A stretch of 64,000 bases of DNA from Nitrososphaerota archaeon. GTDB taxonomy: Archaea; Thermoproteota; Nitrososphaeria; Nitrososphaerales; Nitrosopumilaceae. Positions 16,274-25,681 of this stretch are shown in pieces. The notes below the pieces were generated by a model. It was not told the DNA's origin. It did not search any database and worked only from the letters and a program-made list of their open reading frames with translations. The stretch is from positions 124,001 through 188,000 of the forward strand of contig JAGWFS010000003.1 of NCBI GenBank assembly GCA_028867785.1, given 5' to 3'. Both the position numbers and the translations under genes were made by a program. Within the stretch, counting starts at the first letter, position 1. Every line of letters starts with the position of its first letter.

Positions 16274-17404
16274 TTGGAATCAGAACTTGTTGAGATAACA
16301 GAAGGAAGTACAAAGCTGCTAGTACCCAAGGAATCTCTGGTGGGCAAGACTCCTCCCAAGGAACCTGCTTTTTTCAACCCCAGAGCAAAGATAAGCAGGG
16401 ATTTTTCAATAATAGCATATGCGGCTTTTCTGAAAAACTTCAAGGGGCCAAAAACATTTCTTGATTCGCTTTCAGGCATTGGTGCAAGAAGCATCAGGGT
16501 TGCAAACGAACTAAGCGAGATAGAACAGGTTTTTGTAAATGACGTGAACCCAAAAGCTCTTGAGATTGCAGAAGACATTTCAAAACTAAACAATGTCACA
16601 AAATGTGTCTTCTCTGAAAACGAGGCATGTCGGTTTCTTAGTTTGCATTCCAGGCGAGATCAGAGAGGGGCAATTGTTGATGTAGATCCCTTTGGTTCTC
16701 CCTCAAGGTATCTTGACTGTGCCATAAGGGCCACTTTTCATGGGGGCCTTCTTTCTGTCACTGCTACAGACCTTACAGTGTTGCACGGATTGTTTCCTGC
16801 AGCCTGCAAGAGAAAATACCATGGCATCCCAGTCAGGGCAGAATATGGCAATGAGATAGCACTGAGGCTGATTCTTGGGTGCCTAAGTCAGGTCGCCGGG
16901 AGGCTGGACGTAAAGATTGAGCCCTTGTTTGCGCAAAATAACATGCACTATTACAAGACATACGCCAAGATTCTTGTCAGAACCGGAGGCGAGGATGACA
17001 TTGGATATATCCTAAACTGTAAAAGTTGCGGAAACAGGCATGCCACAAAAGAGATCAAGCGTGAATGCGACAAGTGCAGGTCGAAGGCAGAACTTGCAGG
17101 CCCTCTCTGGACTGGCAGTCTCTACGATAAGGATTTCATAGATGAAATGATTCTAAAAGAAGAACACTTGGAGACCGACAAGTCATGCAAGAAAATTCTG
17201 GAAAAGTGCAGAGGCGAGACAGGCATGCCGCCCACATATTTTACAATTGATGAGCTGGCACACATGAAGCGCTGTGCGCCGATATCACTTGCAAAGACAA
17301 TAGAAAAGATTCAGAAGGCTGGGTTTAGGGCAAGTGCAACAAGCCTCAATCCCGCAGCTTTTAAAACAGATGCGCCAATAGATTCGATATTGTCTATAAT
17401 CTAG
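16274..17404 (+). CDS. trm1: tRNA (guanine26-N2)-dimethyltransferase Trm1
   Basis: A 376-residue enzyme that makes m2,2G26 in tRNA. NPRAKISRDFSI and the SAM region LDSLSGIGARSIRVANE are typical, with DVDPFGSP as the catalytic motif (about residues 138-145). A C-terminal zinc site (CKSCGN...CDKC) is visible. The start is TTG at 16274, about 26 bp after the TATA-like element. Its stop shares the bases CTAG with the stop of rlmE. Confidence 0.93.
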   Translation: MESELVEITEGSTKLLVPKESLVGKTPPKEPAFFNPRAKISRDFSIIAYAAFLKNFKGPKTFLDSLSGIGARSIRVANELSEIEQVFVNDVNPKALEIAEDISKLNNVTKCVFSENEACRFLSLHSRRDQRGAIVDVDPFGSPSRYLDCAIRATFHGGLLSVTATDLTVLHGLFPAACKRKYHGIPVRAEYGNEIALRLILGCLSQVAGRLDVKIEPLFAQNNMHYYKTYAKILVRTGGEDDIGYILNCKSCGNRHATKEIKRECDKCRSKAELAGPLWTGSLYDKDFIDEMILKEEHLETDKSCKKILEKCRGETGMPPTYFTIDELAHMKRCAPISLAKTIEKIQKAGFRASATSLNPAAFKTDAPIDSILSII

Positions 17405-17997
17405 TTTCCCATATACCCAAGGCAGATGTGATACAGTTCGCTGCTTGTTTTCCTGCTTGCTTTGGGTTTTTTTAGCTGTACCTTGGCAAATTTTTTCTTC
17501 AGATAATCCCTAAACTCATTTGAATACTCACCGTCAAAGACCTTGAACAGTGCGTTTCCTTTTCGCGCAAGAACGTGGTCCATTATTTTGCTTGCAGAAT
17601 AATTCAGCGATATCTGCCTGCCGTGATCCACAGACCACGTGCCAGTGATATTCGGAGACAGGTCACATATTACGGCATTTACCTTTGTGCCAAAATAATC
17701 AAAGATGGATTCTACGATTGACTCGTCCTCAATGTCTCCTCGCAGAATGTTCGCGTTTGGAATCTCCTCTACAAATGATTTGTCCACTCCCATTACTTTT
17801 CCCCTGTTTCCAGCCAGCTCAAGTGCCACCTGCATCCATCCGCCTGGAGAGCATCCAAGATCTAGAACATAAAATCCCGGGCCAATAATTCTGTAAGACG
17901 TGTTCAACTCTTTTAGTTTGTATGCAGCCCTGCTCCTGTACCCCTCCTGGTGAGCCAGTCTTCTATACAAGTCTCGTCTTGCATCTAACAGTTTCAT
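17401..17997 (-). CDS. rlmE: 23S rRNA 2'-O-methyltransferase RlmE/FtsJ family
   Basis: A 198-residue RrmJ/FtsJ-type enzyme. Motifs: RRLAHQEGYRSRAAYKL, SAM site VLDLGCSPGGWMQ, DLSPNITG and a C-terminal KPKASRKTSSELY. These match the K-D-K-E catalytic layout of 2'-O-methyltransferases. I start at ATG 17997, giving a 4-bp ATGA overlap with the TFE-beta-like gene; a start at 18042 would add 15 unusual residues inside that gene. Confidence 0.9.
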   Translation of the reverse strand: MKLLDARRDLYRRLAHQEGYRSRAAYKLKELNTSYRIIGPGFYVLDLGCSPGGWMQVALELAGNRGKVMGVDKSFVEEIPNANILRGDIEDESIVESIFDYFGTKVNAVICDLSPNITGTWSVDHGRQISLNYSASKIMDHVLARKGNALFKVFDGEYSNEFRDYLKKKFAKVQLKKPKASRKTSSELYHICLGYMGN

Positions 17998-18614
17998 TTC
18001 TTGCTTGTCTTTTTGGAATTTGCAAACTCGGTCAAAACCCATTGTTCAATTAGCGGACAGGTTCTCGGGCTTACTTCTCCTTCCAGTGTGCATTTTTGCT
18101 CAACCGGACAGATAAGACATGGAGCAGACTCGATTGATTGCGTGCTTACAGGAACATGGGCAATTTTTAGTTTGTATGTCCACCTTCCATCCTCCAGTAT
18201 TTTTTCTCTTTTGATGAGATGCTGCCTTTCGAGTTTTAGGGCAAGTCTTGAACCATCCCTGCTTGAAAGCTTGAGTTTCTTCCACAGTTCGCTTTGAAAC
18301 ATGCCGTCGTCACCCCGTTTTGCAACATGGTCGAGCACCGTAGTCTTGAGTTTTTCCATGTCCAACCCCTCAATCTCAAAGTTTTCAATCTCTTTTTCGT
18401 CAATATCTTCAAGTTCCTCGTCAGTTGGCTCTGCCTGTTTTTTCTTTGATTCGACAGCTTTCTTTTTGTCTGCCTTTGCAGTTTTCTTGTCTTCTGCTTT
18501 CTTTGGTTTTTCTTCTGCCTTTTTCTTTTCTTCAGTTTTTTTGGTCTTTTTTTCTTCTACTTTCTTTGCTTTCTTTTCTTCAGTTTTTGTTGATTTTTCT
18601 GTTTTTTTAGCCAT
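17994..18614 (-). CDS. TFE-beta/RPC39-like transcription factor with Lys/Glu-rich extension
   Basis: A 206-residue protein. Residues 1-65 are almost pure Lys/Glu/Ala/Thr repeats, probably disordered. A winged-helix domain follows (about 85-150; KTTVLDHVAKRGDDGMFQSELWKKLKLSSRDGSRLALKLERQ). The end carries a CLICPVEQKC...SPRTC pattern, the cysteine arrangement of the Fe-S site in archaeal TFE-beta and human RPC39. TFE-beta pairs with TFE-alpha to assist promoter opening. The assignment comes from motif pattern and is fairly strong; the long charged extension is unusual. Confidence 0.72.
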   Translation of the reverse strand: MAKKTEKSTKTEEKKAKKVEEKKTKKTEEKKKAEEKPKKAEDKKTAKADKKKAVESKKKQAEPTDEELEDIDEKEIENFEIEGLDMEKLKTTVLDHVAKRGDDGMFQSELWKKLKLSSRDGSRLALKLERQHLIKREKILEDGRWTYKLKIAHVPVSTQSIESAPCLICPVEQKCTLEGEVSPRTCPLIEQWVLTEFANSKKTSKK

Positions 18615-18692
18615 AACTAATCACAATGACAGTAAACGCTGTTTCCTCAGGAATACTTTGTTGACTGCAATATAATAAACATATGATTTTGT

Positions 18693-19172
18693 TTATCTGA
18701 TGCTAAATCCGGCAGTCACGTTTATGCTGTTCTGGTATGACTTGTCCTTCATATCAGCCACAATCTGGTAATCTCCAGTCGCATTGATTAGAGGAGAAAA
18801 GGCCTCATGGACCGGGAGTGTAAAGTTACCAGCTGCAAAACATTGTGAAAAGTAGGCGTTCTGGGCTACTACCTGCTTTGGCGACATGCCAACGTTGTAA
18901 ATTGTCATGTACAAGTCTCCGCAGTCAAATGATGTGTTGTTTACCCTTACGATAAAGTTCAACTGGGCTCCCACAGAATACGAACTGTTAAGATTCATTA
19001 TTCGTATATCAGGACTGCCTATTTGGCCTGGTGCAGACGTAAAGTTGAACTGCCACATGTTCAGATGCCTGTCTGGTTGCGCCAAAACATTTGATAAAAC
19101 ATATCCTCCAAGTATTATCGAAATTACTACAGGCAATACGAAAACAACGTAAGCTATTTTCCTTGCACCCAT
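18693..19172 (-). CDS. Membrane-anchored extracellular protein, beta-sandwich type
   Basis: A 159-residue protein with an N-terminal membrane helix or signal anchor (residues 8-30) followed by a beta-rich domain with many Asn-x-Ser/Thr sequons and two cysteines (FDCGDL, SQCFAAG) that could form a disulfide. It looks like an Ig-like accessory domain exposed outside the cell. No specific family is recognised. Function unknown. Confidence 0.65.
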   Translation of the reverse strand: MGARKIAYVVFVLPVVISIILGGYVLSNVLAQPDRHLNMWQFNFTSAPGQIGSPDIRIMNLNSSYSVGAQLNFIVRVNNTSFDCGDLYMTIYNVGMSPKQVVAQNAYFSQCFAAGNFTLPVHEAFSPLINATGDYQIVADMKDKSYQNSINVTAGFSIR

Positions 19173-19280
19173 TTCGTAATCTAACCACTTGAATTCCCTT
19201 ATATCTATTTGGTCGGAAAACTATCTCTCATGACAATTTTGACGAATAAGTTAAATCATAGACAGGGACAATAGCGGCTA

Positions 19281-21362
19281 ATGCGGCTTAGAAAGTTCAG
19301 AGTTAAAGCTTATCGTTGCATTCATGACTCTGGTGAGATCAAAGTTGAAGACCTGGCTGCTTTTGTTGGAAGAAACGAAAGCGGCAAGACAACCATACTT
19401 GAAGCTCTTACCTTGCTAAACAAGGAACAAAAGGTTTCGGAACTTGACCTCTGCGATGAGATGGCAGAGGAACTAAAATCAGAAATCAAGCTCGCAGAGG
19501 GGGAGTTTGAATTAAATGAAAAAGAGACAGGACTTGTCAGAGAAAAATTTCCGAATCTTCAGGATATAAAAAAAATCAAGATCTACAGGACCAACAAGAA
19601 CCCGCGAGTCCAGTATGATTTTGGCGAGATCAAGATAAGTGGCGAGGCAAGCAAGAGGCTCAATTCATGGGAAAACTTTGTGGAAAGAATACAGGACTTT
19701 GTCAATTCCATGCCAAACCCCATAATGATACGCATGGATGTGAAGTTCCTAGAGTCTCCTGCTCCAAGAACAAGAGACGTCTTTATGAACATGATGTCAG
19801 AGTTTAACAACAGCGTATACCTGCTTGCCTCCGAAGACGCACGTGTAATATCAGACTGGAAAAAGATCCACCAAGACTTGGATTACATATTTGACAACAT
19901 GCTGGTGGGAACAAATGAGAGATCGGCCCTGGAGAACTTTATCGAGGACAAGATACATCCGAGATTTGTCTACTTTTCTGATTACAAAAAGATACTTGGA
20001 AACATCGACCTTGAGGAATTCCTGAGGGAGAAGAAGGGGATTAGACCTAGGGGACTAGAGTATGTGGAAGAATTCGACAAGGCCGAGACTGTGATAAATT
20101 TATTTTATCTGGCAGAACTAGATGTGGAAAAGCTCGAGGAGGCACAAAATAGCCCTTCAAGACTCATAAAATTACTCCACACTGCAAGTAGAAAACTCAG
20201 TGACAGGCTAAACCCGGCATGGAAGGGAGACCCGATACATGTAGAGTTGAGGTGGAACCCGGGAAACATTTTGAGTGTAGTAATATCTGATGTCCACAAG
20301 GATGGAACGGTAACCAACACTGGTCTTTTAAACAGAAGAGCGGAGGGATTCAAGTGGACATTTTCTTTCATAGTAAACTTTGCAGCAGAGACTCAAAAGG
20401 CGGAGCTAAAAGAAACCATATTGCTGCTTGACGAGCCAGCAAGAAACTTGCATCCTGCACAGCAGAGGGGAATATCAGATCTTCTCAAAGGTCTGGCAGG
20501 ATCCAATCAGGTTCTATACTCTACCCACTCTCCATTTATGATATTTGACTATACTCCCGGAAATCTCTTGGTCGTTGAACTTGACAAGAGAAAACACCTG
20601 AGCCACATTTACTATGATTATTGGAATGCAGATGATCAAACGCTGATTCCCATACTGTATGGACTGTCAAGAGGGCTGACAGAATCCATTGTTGATAGGC
20701 AGATTGGGTTTAATTCAAGGCCTGTAATCATTGTCGAGACAATGTCAGATAGCATGTATCTAAATGCATTTGACAAGTTCCTAAAAGATCCAAACCTGTC
20801 CATGAACCCGCTCAACATAGTGCCTGCGTATAGCAAAAACTCTGTCATGTCGCTAGCCATATTTTATAGAAATCACGGATATGACACGTTTGTACTTCTT
20901 GACAACACGGATGAATCAGTGCAAATTGCTACGCATCTTGAAACAAACCAGTTCAAAAAGGTGCAAATGATATTCTTTGAGCTTGGAGGTCAGACAAAGC
21001 AGTTCCTGGAGGACCTGATAATGGATGAAGATTATTTGTATGCGGTAAACCAGACGTATGAGGTAAAACTAAGAAAAGAAGGATACAAGGCGTTAACCAA
21101 GGAAACAGTCTTGTCAAAGGGCAAAAAGAGCATAATAGACAACCTAAATGAGATTTGGAAAGAAAATCACCACCTAGGATGGGAAAAATTTGACAGGGAA
21201 GAAATATGCAGATACATTTGTGAAAAAATAGCCATAAACGAAACAGACTTTTTGACTGACAAGACAAAGGACCAGTTCAGGTCACTTTATAGGCTGATAG
21301 CAGAACGCATAAGACAGAACCAGAACTTGGGCTCACAGGCTACCCTGTCCTACTCGCGATGA
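19281..21362 (+). CDS. OLD-family-like AAA ATPase with C-terminal Toprim-like domain
   Basis: A 693-residue ABC-type ATPase. Walker A is GRNESGKTT (30-38); the signature region is followed by Walker B ILLLDEPARNLHP (about 380-392) and an H-loop STHSPF (about 414-419). The C-terminal third resembles the Toprim nuclease of OLD proteins: IIVE at 483-486 and LLDNTD near 539-544. The usual glycine after the catalytic Glu is missing (ETMSD), so nuclease activity is uncertain. OLD proteins act in phage defence or repair. ATG at 19281 follows a TATA-like AGTTAAATC by about 27 bp. No partner gene adjoins it. Confidence 0.75.
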   Translation: MRLRKFRVKAYRCIHDSGEIKVEDLAAFVGRNESGKTTILEALTLLNKEQKVSELDLCDEMAEELKSEIKLAEGEFELNEKETGLVREKFPNLQDIKKIKIYRTNKNPRVQYDFGEIKISGEASKRLNSWENFVERIQDFVNSMPNPIMIRMDVKFLESPAPRTRDVFMNMMSEFNNSVYLLASEDARVISDWKKIHQDLDYIFDNMLVGTNERSALENFIEDKIHPRFVYFSDYKKILGNIDLEEFLREKKGIRPRGLEYVEEFDKAETVINLFYLAELDVEKLEEAQNSPSRLIKLLHTASRKLSDRLNPAWKGDPIHVELRWNPGNILSVVISDVHKDGTVTNTGLLNRRAEGFKWTFSFIVNFAAETQKAELKETILLLDEPARNLHPAQQRGISDLLKGLAGSNQVLYSTHSPFMIFDYTPGNLLVVELDKRKHLSHIYYDYWNADDQTLIPILYGLSRGLTESIVDRQIGFNSRPVIIVETMSDSMYLNAFDKFLKDPNLSMNPLNIVPAYSKNSVMSLAIFYRNHGYDTFVLLDNTDESVQIATHLETNQFKKVQMIFFELGGQTKQFLEDLIMDEDYLYAVNQTYEVKLRKEGYKALTKETVLSKGKKSIIDNLNEIWKENHHLGWEKFDREEICRYICEKIAINETDFLTDKTKDQFRSLYRLIAERIRQNQNLGSQATLSYSR

Positions 21363-21439
21363 GAGCAAACTAGTCAAAACAATTTTCACATTTTCAAAGA
21401 TGACATGAAGCAACAGAAATGAATGATTTATCATTAAGA

Positions 21440-21464
21440 TTTAATTTAGAGGCGGATCGCCTCT
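21440..21464 (+). promoter_or_regulatory. Promoter with palindromic operator candidate upstream of Ig-like protein
   Basis: A TATA-like GATTTAATTTA at about 21438-21448 is followed directly by a perfect inverted repeat GAGGCG-GAT-CGCCTC (21449-21463) and then by tandem TTG codons at 21466 and 21469. The repeat lies between the TATA box and the start, where bound protein would block transcription. It is much more GC-rich than its surroundings. Confidence 0.5.
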
Positions 21465-21465
21465 T

Positions 21466-23631
21466 TTGTTGAGCAAAGTGTTATTAAAATCCAGCATCAT
21501 CCTAGCTTTAATCATTAGCGGAACTCTTACTGCTTTCATACCAATAGCACAGGCAGAACCGGATCTGGTGACAGTCACAGCAACAAACACTGGTGATAAA
21601 ACTTTGTTGCAAGTTGCCAACAACCCCTCTGACACTTCAGATATTGCATCCTTTACGGTAGAAATCAAGAATGGAAATTTCAAATCATTCACACTAGGAA
21701 ATGGCTGGATTGGAAAGAAAACGTCGCCTACAACAATAACATTTTTTTCATCAAACCCAACCAAACCTGGTGATTCCACAATATTTACAATCAGCACGGA
21801 TCAGTCAGCACCTGATCTTGTATGGACGGCTTCGGATGCAAACAACAACCAGCTAGGAACAGGAGAGATCGGGGCACCTGCACATTCCAATACAGGCACA
21901 GGCACAAATACTAGTTCAAATAAACCCCCACCGCCACCGCCCACACCGACTAGAGGTGTACTGGATACATCCACTCTCCGAATCATCCCCTCTACACCTG
22001 CCCCAGGTTTTGAAATACGTGTTGTTGGACAAAGCTATACGTCATCAATACCTCTTGACTTGTACATAGGAAGTCAGAAGATTGATTCTTTTTCATCAGA
22101 TAGCAGCGGAAACTTTGTGATTACCGCCACAGTACCTACCACCATACAGCCTGGTAGCATAGACTTTATTGTAAAGGATCAGGCAAACAACCAGAAAACT
22201 TTCACCACAAGCATAAAACCCGCCCCACAATCTCGTTCAACTCCACAATCAGTCCCATTAACTGTAAATATTCCTTCCATATTGCATCCAGGGGATATCG
22301 ACGTTATCAATGGAACGGCAAATCCAGGAAGTACAGTTACCATAACAGTATTAGATTCAAATGGAACAAGTATAACCACGTTTACTGCCAACGTTGACAA
22401 TAATGGGAGATATTCAGTTTCACGAACGATTCCAAACGACGTGCGATTTGGAGGGTACACGATATCGGTTTCTGACGGAAAGGGCAAGTCTAACAAGGTG
22501 TATACAGTAGTCACAGCTCACAAGCTTACGATAGAAACATCGCAAGCGAGATACAATCCCGGAGATGCCGTGGTGATTAACGGAACTTCCATAACAAATA
22601 CCCCAGTGTCTATTGTAATACTAGATCCGACTGGCAATCAGGTATTTGCAAAAGATGTCAACGTTACCGCAGATGGAAAGATTTCAACGACATATCAGAT
22701 AAGCAGCACGGCCATCATTGGCACTTATTCCATTACTGCCTCGCAAGGAAATGATCAGGTCACCCTCAATATAGGAGTAGGAGTTGATCGAGTGGCAGCG
22801 CTAAGCGTTAGCATGGATAAATTAAACTACGAAGTTACTGACAAACCAGTCCTCAATATTTCTGCCCCGCCGGGTTCTACGCTGAATTTGGTAATCGTGG
22901 ATCCGTCCAACCAGGAAAAGTTTGCCGATATCATTTCAGTAGGACAGGATGGCTTTGCCACATATTCATTTAATTTAACATCATACACGCCAGGCATATA
23001 TTCGGCAGTGATCACCAGAGGCAACGATAAAGCAGTAAAGGACTTTGCAGTAGGACTTCAGACAGGATGCGGACAGATAAGCATCAGGACCGTAAAGGAC
23101 ACGTATTTCCCAGGAGACAGCATACTCATTTTCGGAAACGCCAATCCAAACTGCATCATCCAGCTTGATTTGACAGATCCAAACGGCTTCCAATCAAAAG
23201 TAGAGCAAACATTTGTAGACAAGTCAGGCATATTTTCTGCATTTGACTTCAGGATTCCAGACGATGGAATTCCAGGTACTTGGAAGTTGGATGCGACCAG
23301 CGGCATAAATCACAAGAGCATACCCATCAACGTGAGATCGTCATCCGTAATGACAGTAGGACTGGACAAGAGTCCTCCAATCTATAGCCAAGGAGACCTT
23401 GTCACCATTTCCGGAAGCGGAGCAGGCCAGTCAGCTGGAGTCATCGTCAACATACTCGGTACAAACAATACATCACTTCAAACATTACAGATACAATCGA
23501 CAAACCGCGGAGACTATAGTACAGAATGGCTCATTCCCAAGGATTTCAGCCCCGGAACCTATACGGTGAAGATATCAAGCGTAGCTGGCAAGATAACCAC
23601 TCCCATAACAATCCAGCCATCTGCACGTTGA
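21466..23631 (+). CDS. Large secreted multi-domain Ig-like protein
   Basis: A 721-residue exported protein. A signal peptide (1-30, ending near AQA) is followed by a beta domain (30-145), a Thr/Asn/Pro linker with a run of prolines (about 150-165), and six to seven related beta-sandwich repeats of about 85 residues. Each repeat has a pattern like YxPGDxVxINGT, with YNPGDAVVINGT and YFPGDSILIFGN as examples. No membrane helix or PEFG tail closes it, so it is either released or held by other means. The repeats resemble MG2/macroglobulin-like or adhesin domains. Function is probably surface related; this is inference. Confidence 0.75.
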   Translation: MLSKVLLKSSIILALIISGTLTAFIPIAQAEPDLVTVTATNTGDKTLLQVANNPSDTSDIASFTVEIKNGNFKSFTLGNGWIGKKTSPTTITFFSSNPTKPGDSTIFTISTDQSAPDLVWTASDANNNQLGTGEIGAPAHSNTGTGTNTSSNKPPPPPPTPTRGVLDTSTLRIIPSTPAPGFEIRVVGQSYTSSIPLDLYIGSQKIDSFSSDSSGNFVITATVPTTIQPGSIDFIVKDQANNQKTFTTSIKPAPQSRSTPQSVPLTVNIPSILHPGDIDVINGTANPGSTVTITVLDSNGTSITTFTANVDNNGRYSVSRTIPNDVRFGGYTISVSDGKGKSNKVYTVVTAHKLTIETSQARYNPGDAVVINGTSITNTPVSIVILDPTGNQVFAKDVNVTADGKISTTYQISSTAIIGTYSITASQGNDQVTLNIGVGVDRVAALSVSMDKLNYEVTDKPVLNISAPPGSTLNLVIVDPSNQEKFADIISVGQDGFATYSFNLTSYTPGIYSAVITRGNDKAVKDFAVGLQTGCGQISIRTVKDTYFPGDSILIFGNANPNCIIQLDLTDPNGFQSKVEQTFVDKSGIFSAFDFRIPDDGIPGTWKLDATSGINHKSIPINVRSSSVMTVGLDKSPPIYSQGDLVTISGSGAGQSAGVIVNILGTNNTSLQTLQIQSTNRGDYSTEWLIPKDFSPGTYTVKISSVAGKITTPITIQPSAR

Positions 23632-23667
23632 GAAATATTTTTTACATCCACAGCGTGTGAAGCATTT

Positions 23668-24180
23668 GTGAATCTAAGAGAAAAAATTGCCGAGATACCA
23701 GACTTTCCAAAAAAAGGCATCCTGTTCAGGGACATCAGCCCTCTTTTGAGGGACCCTGCAGCACTATCGCTTGTGATAGACGAATTTTCAAAGCGCATAC
23801 ATCCCAGAGATGTAGATGTCTTTGTAGGCATAGAATCAAGGGGGTTTCCATTAGCCTGTGCCCTAGCCCTCAAGTATAACAAGGGAATGGTGATGGTAAG
23901 AAAGCAGGGCAAGCTTCCCGGTGCCACGCACAAATTAACATACAACATAGAATATGGCACAGCAACCATGGAGATACAGGCTGGCGCGATAAAGAAAGGC
24001 GAGAAGGTGTTCATATGCGACGATTTGCTTGCAACAGGCGGTACGGCAAAGGCTGCTGCCAAGCTAGTCGAGAAGATAGGCGGAGATGTTATGGGCTTTG
24101 CATTTATCATAGAATTGACAGACTTGAAAGGATCAAAGGCAATCAAGGGTTACAGATACGAATCTCTGGTGAAATATTGA
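23668..24180 (+). CDS. apt: Adenine phosphoribosyltransferase
   Basis: A 170-residue type I phosphoribosyltransferase converting adenine and PRPP to AMP. The N-terminal [18 protein letters not shown] and the PRPP motif [16 protein letters not shown] (about 112-127) are diagnostic. The start is GTG at 23668. It overlaps mtnP by 4 bp (TTGA). The pairing makes sense, because MTA phosphorylase releases adenine that Apt salvages. Confidence 0.93.
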   Translation: MNLREKIAEIPDFPKKGILFRDISPLLRDPAALSLVIDEFSKRIHPRDVDVFVGIESRGFPLACALALKYNKGMVMVRKQGKLPGATHKLTYNIEYGTATMEIQAGAIKKGEKVFICDDLLATGGTAKAAAKLVEKIGGDVMGFAFIIELTDLKGSKAIKGYRYESLVKY

Positions 24181-24971
24181 CAGAGCAAGCTGAGATAGGA
24201 ATATTCGGTGGTACCGGCATTTATGATCCCGGCTTGCTAAGCGAGAGCAAGGAGATTACGATAGATACTCCGTTTGGAAAGACTTCGGACTCGGTAACAG
24301 TCGGCATTTACAAGGGCAGAAGGGTTGCATTCATGCCAAGACATGGAAGAAAACATACCATACCGCCACACTTGATAAATTTCAGGGCAAACATCTGGGC
24401 CTTCAAAGAGATGGGAATCAAAAGAATAATAGCTCCGTCTGCGGTCGGCAGCCTGCAGAAAAAATTAGAGCCTGGAGATTTTGTGATTCCTACCCAGTTT
24501 ATTGATTTTACAAAATCAAGAAAGTACACCTTGTTTGAAGACGGCAAAGTAATTCACATATCTGTAGCAGATCCATTTTGTCCAGAGCTTCAAAATTCAG
24601 TGTATGGTGCAGCAAAAAAGATAGGTTTGCACCTGCACAAGAATGCAACCTACATCTGCATAGAAGGGCCCAGGTTTTCCACAAGGGCGGAATCTCGATT
24701 CTACAAAAACGTGATAGGTGCTGACATAATAGGAATGACCCTAGTTCCAGAGTGTCAGCTTGCAAGAGAGGCCCAAATGTGCTATGTTTCAGTCTCGACG
24801 GTTACAGATTATGACGTATGGGCAGAAAAGCCAGTAACTGCCAAGGAAGTCTTGGAAACACTATCAAAGAACGCGCATACTACAAAAAACCTATTAGGAG
24901 TACTACTTGACTTGATTCCCGAGCAGAGAGGATGCTCGTGCGCCAAGGCCCTAGAAGAAGCAGGACTTTAG
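24177..24971 (+). CDS. mtnP: S-methyl-5'-thioadenosine phosphorylase
   Basis: A 264-residue member of the PNP/MTAP family that splits methylthioadenosine to adenine and methylthioribose-1-phosphate. Motifs: [41 protein letters not shown] and a final acidic [12 protein letters not shown] start at TTG 24177, overlapping the apt stop; earlier in-frame codons lie inside apt and give no family-like N-terminus. Adenine produced here is the substrate of the upstream gene product. Confidence 0.92.
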   Translation: MTEQAEIGIFGGTGIYDPGLLSESKEITIDTPFGKTSDSVTVGIYKGRRVAFMPRHGRKHTIPPHLINFRANIWAFKEMGIKRIIAPSAVGSLQKKLEPGDFVIPTQFIDFTKSRKYTLFEDGKVIHISVADPFCPELQNSVYGAAKKIGLHLHKNATYICIEGPRFSTRAESRFYKNVIGADIIGMTLVPECQLAREAQMCYVSVSTVTDYDVWAEKPVTAKEVLETLSKNAHTTKNLLGVLLDLIPEQRGCSCAKALEEAGL

Positions 24972-25252
24972 CTGTCAGCAAACGATTCCTTTTTGAGCCC
25001 TTCTGGGAGGGAGATGTCACCCCTGACCAGCTTTTGTTGTAGATCATTTATCACGTCATCCACATTATAACCAAGTTTGACCAGCTCTTTTTCTACAGCC
25101 TTTGAAATTTTTGCACCGATATTGTGACCCCCTATCCTTCCAAATGCAATAGCGCTAAACTTGAAAGAGTGTCCATCCACAGTAAAATTACCCGTAATCT
25201 TGGCTGCAATCTGGCTTCCGTGTACGTTGCTTATATGAACCTCGAGATTCAT
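24968..25252 (-). CDS. Hypothetical 94-residue protein
   Basis: Residues 1-35 form an amphipathic beta pattern ([25 protein letters not shown]), followed by a helical second half ([27 protein letters not shown]). The stop overlaps the mtnP stop by 4 bp. It lies 8 bp after the zinc-finger gene at 25261 on the same strand and is probably cotranscribed with it. No family recognised. Confidence 0.6.
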   Translation of the reverse strand: MNLEVHISNVHGSQIAAKITGNFTVDGHSFKFSAIAFGRIGGHNIGAKISKAVEKELVKLGYNVDDVINDLQQKLVRGDISLPEGLKKESFADS

Positions 25253-25260
25253 ACTGGATT

Positions 25261-25659
25261 CTATATCTCTACTGCCTTGTTTATAGAATTTTCAATCATA
25301 AAGTTCCAGTGTTTGTCGTCTTCGATTTTAAAGTCCTTGACTTTGAGCATGATGACCTTTTCTTCCAGACATTCATGTTGGATCTCATCGTCTTTTTTAA
25401 TCTTGACAAGTTTCCATTTGTCCTTGTGTTTTTTCAGGTTGCATAGAAGAACTGCCCATTTTTGGTCCGATGATATTTTTGGCATTCCCACATAATCAAC
25501 AATGCTTTCAATTCCCAACTGTTTTTCCTCACAAAACACTTTCTTGCATTTTACGCAGCGCCACGAGTCTACAGAACCAATAGTTCTTCTTTCATAATTT
25601 ATGTTGGTTACTCCAAAGTAAACAATCTCATGTTTACAGGAATCTGCATCTACAGACAT
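25261..25659 (-). CDS. Hypothetical Cys-containing protein (putative zinc knuckle)
   Basis: A 132-residue protein. A possible metal site is formed by C8, H10 (CKHE) and C35-x2-C38 (RCVKCKKVFC), similar to short zinc knuckles. The rest is Lys-rich alpha/beta sequence with no known motif. It lies between a winged-helix gene (25682) and the 94-residue gene in one minus-strand run. Function unknown. Confidence 0.6.
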   Translation of the reverse strand: MSVDADSCKHEIVYFGVTNINYERRTIGSVDSWRCVKCKKVFCEEKQLGIESIVDYVGMPKISSDQKWAVLLCNLKKHKDKWKLVKIKKDDEIQHECLEEKVIMLKVKDFKIEDDKHWNFMIENSINKAVEI

Positions 25660-25681
25660 TGTTCCTCCTCAATATTGGGTT

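Noticed and set aside
24015-24176. A longer start for MTA phosphorylase reaching to 24015
   Set aside because: The extra stretch is Arg/Cys-rich shadow sequence of apt; the family begins near IGIFGGTG and TTG 24177 explains it.
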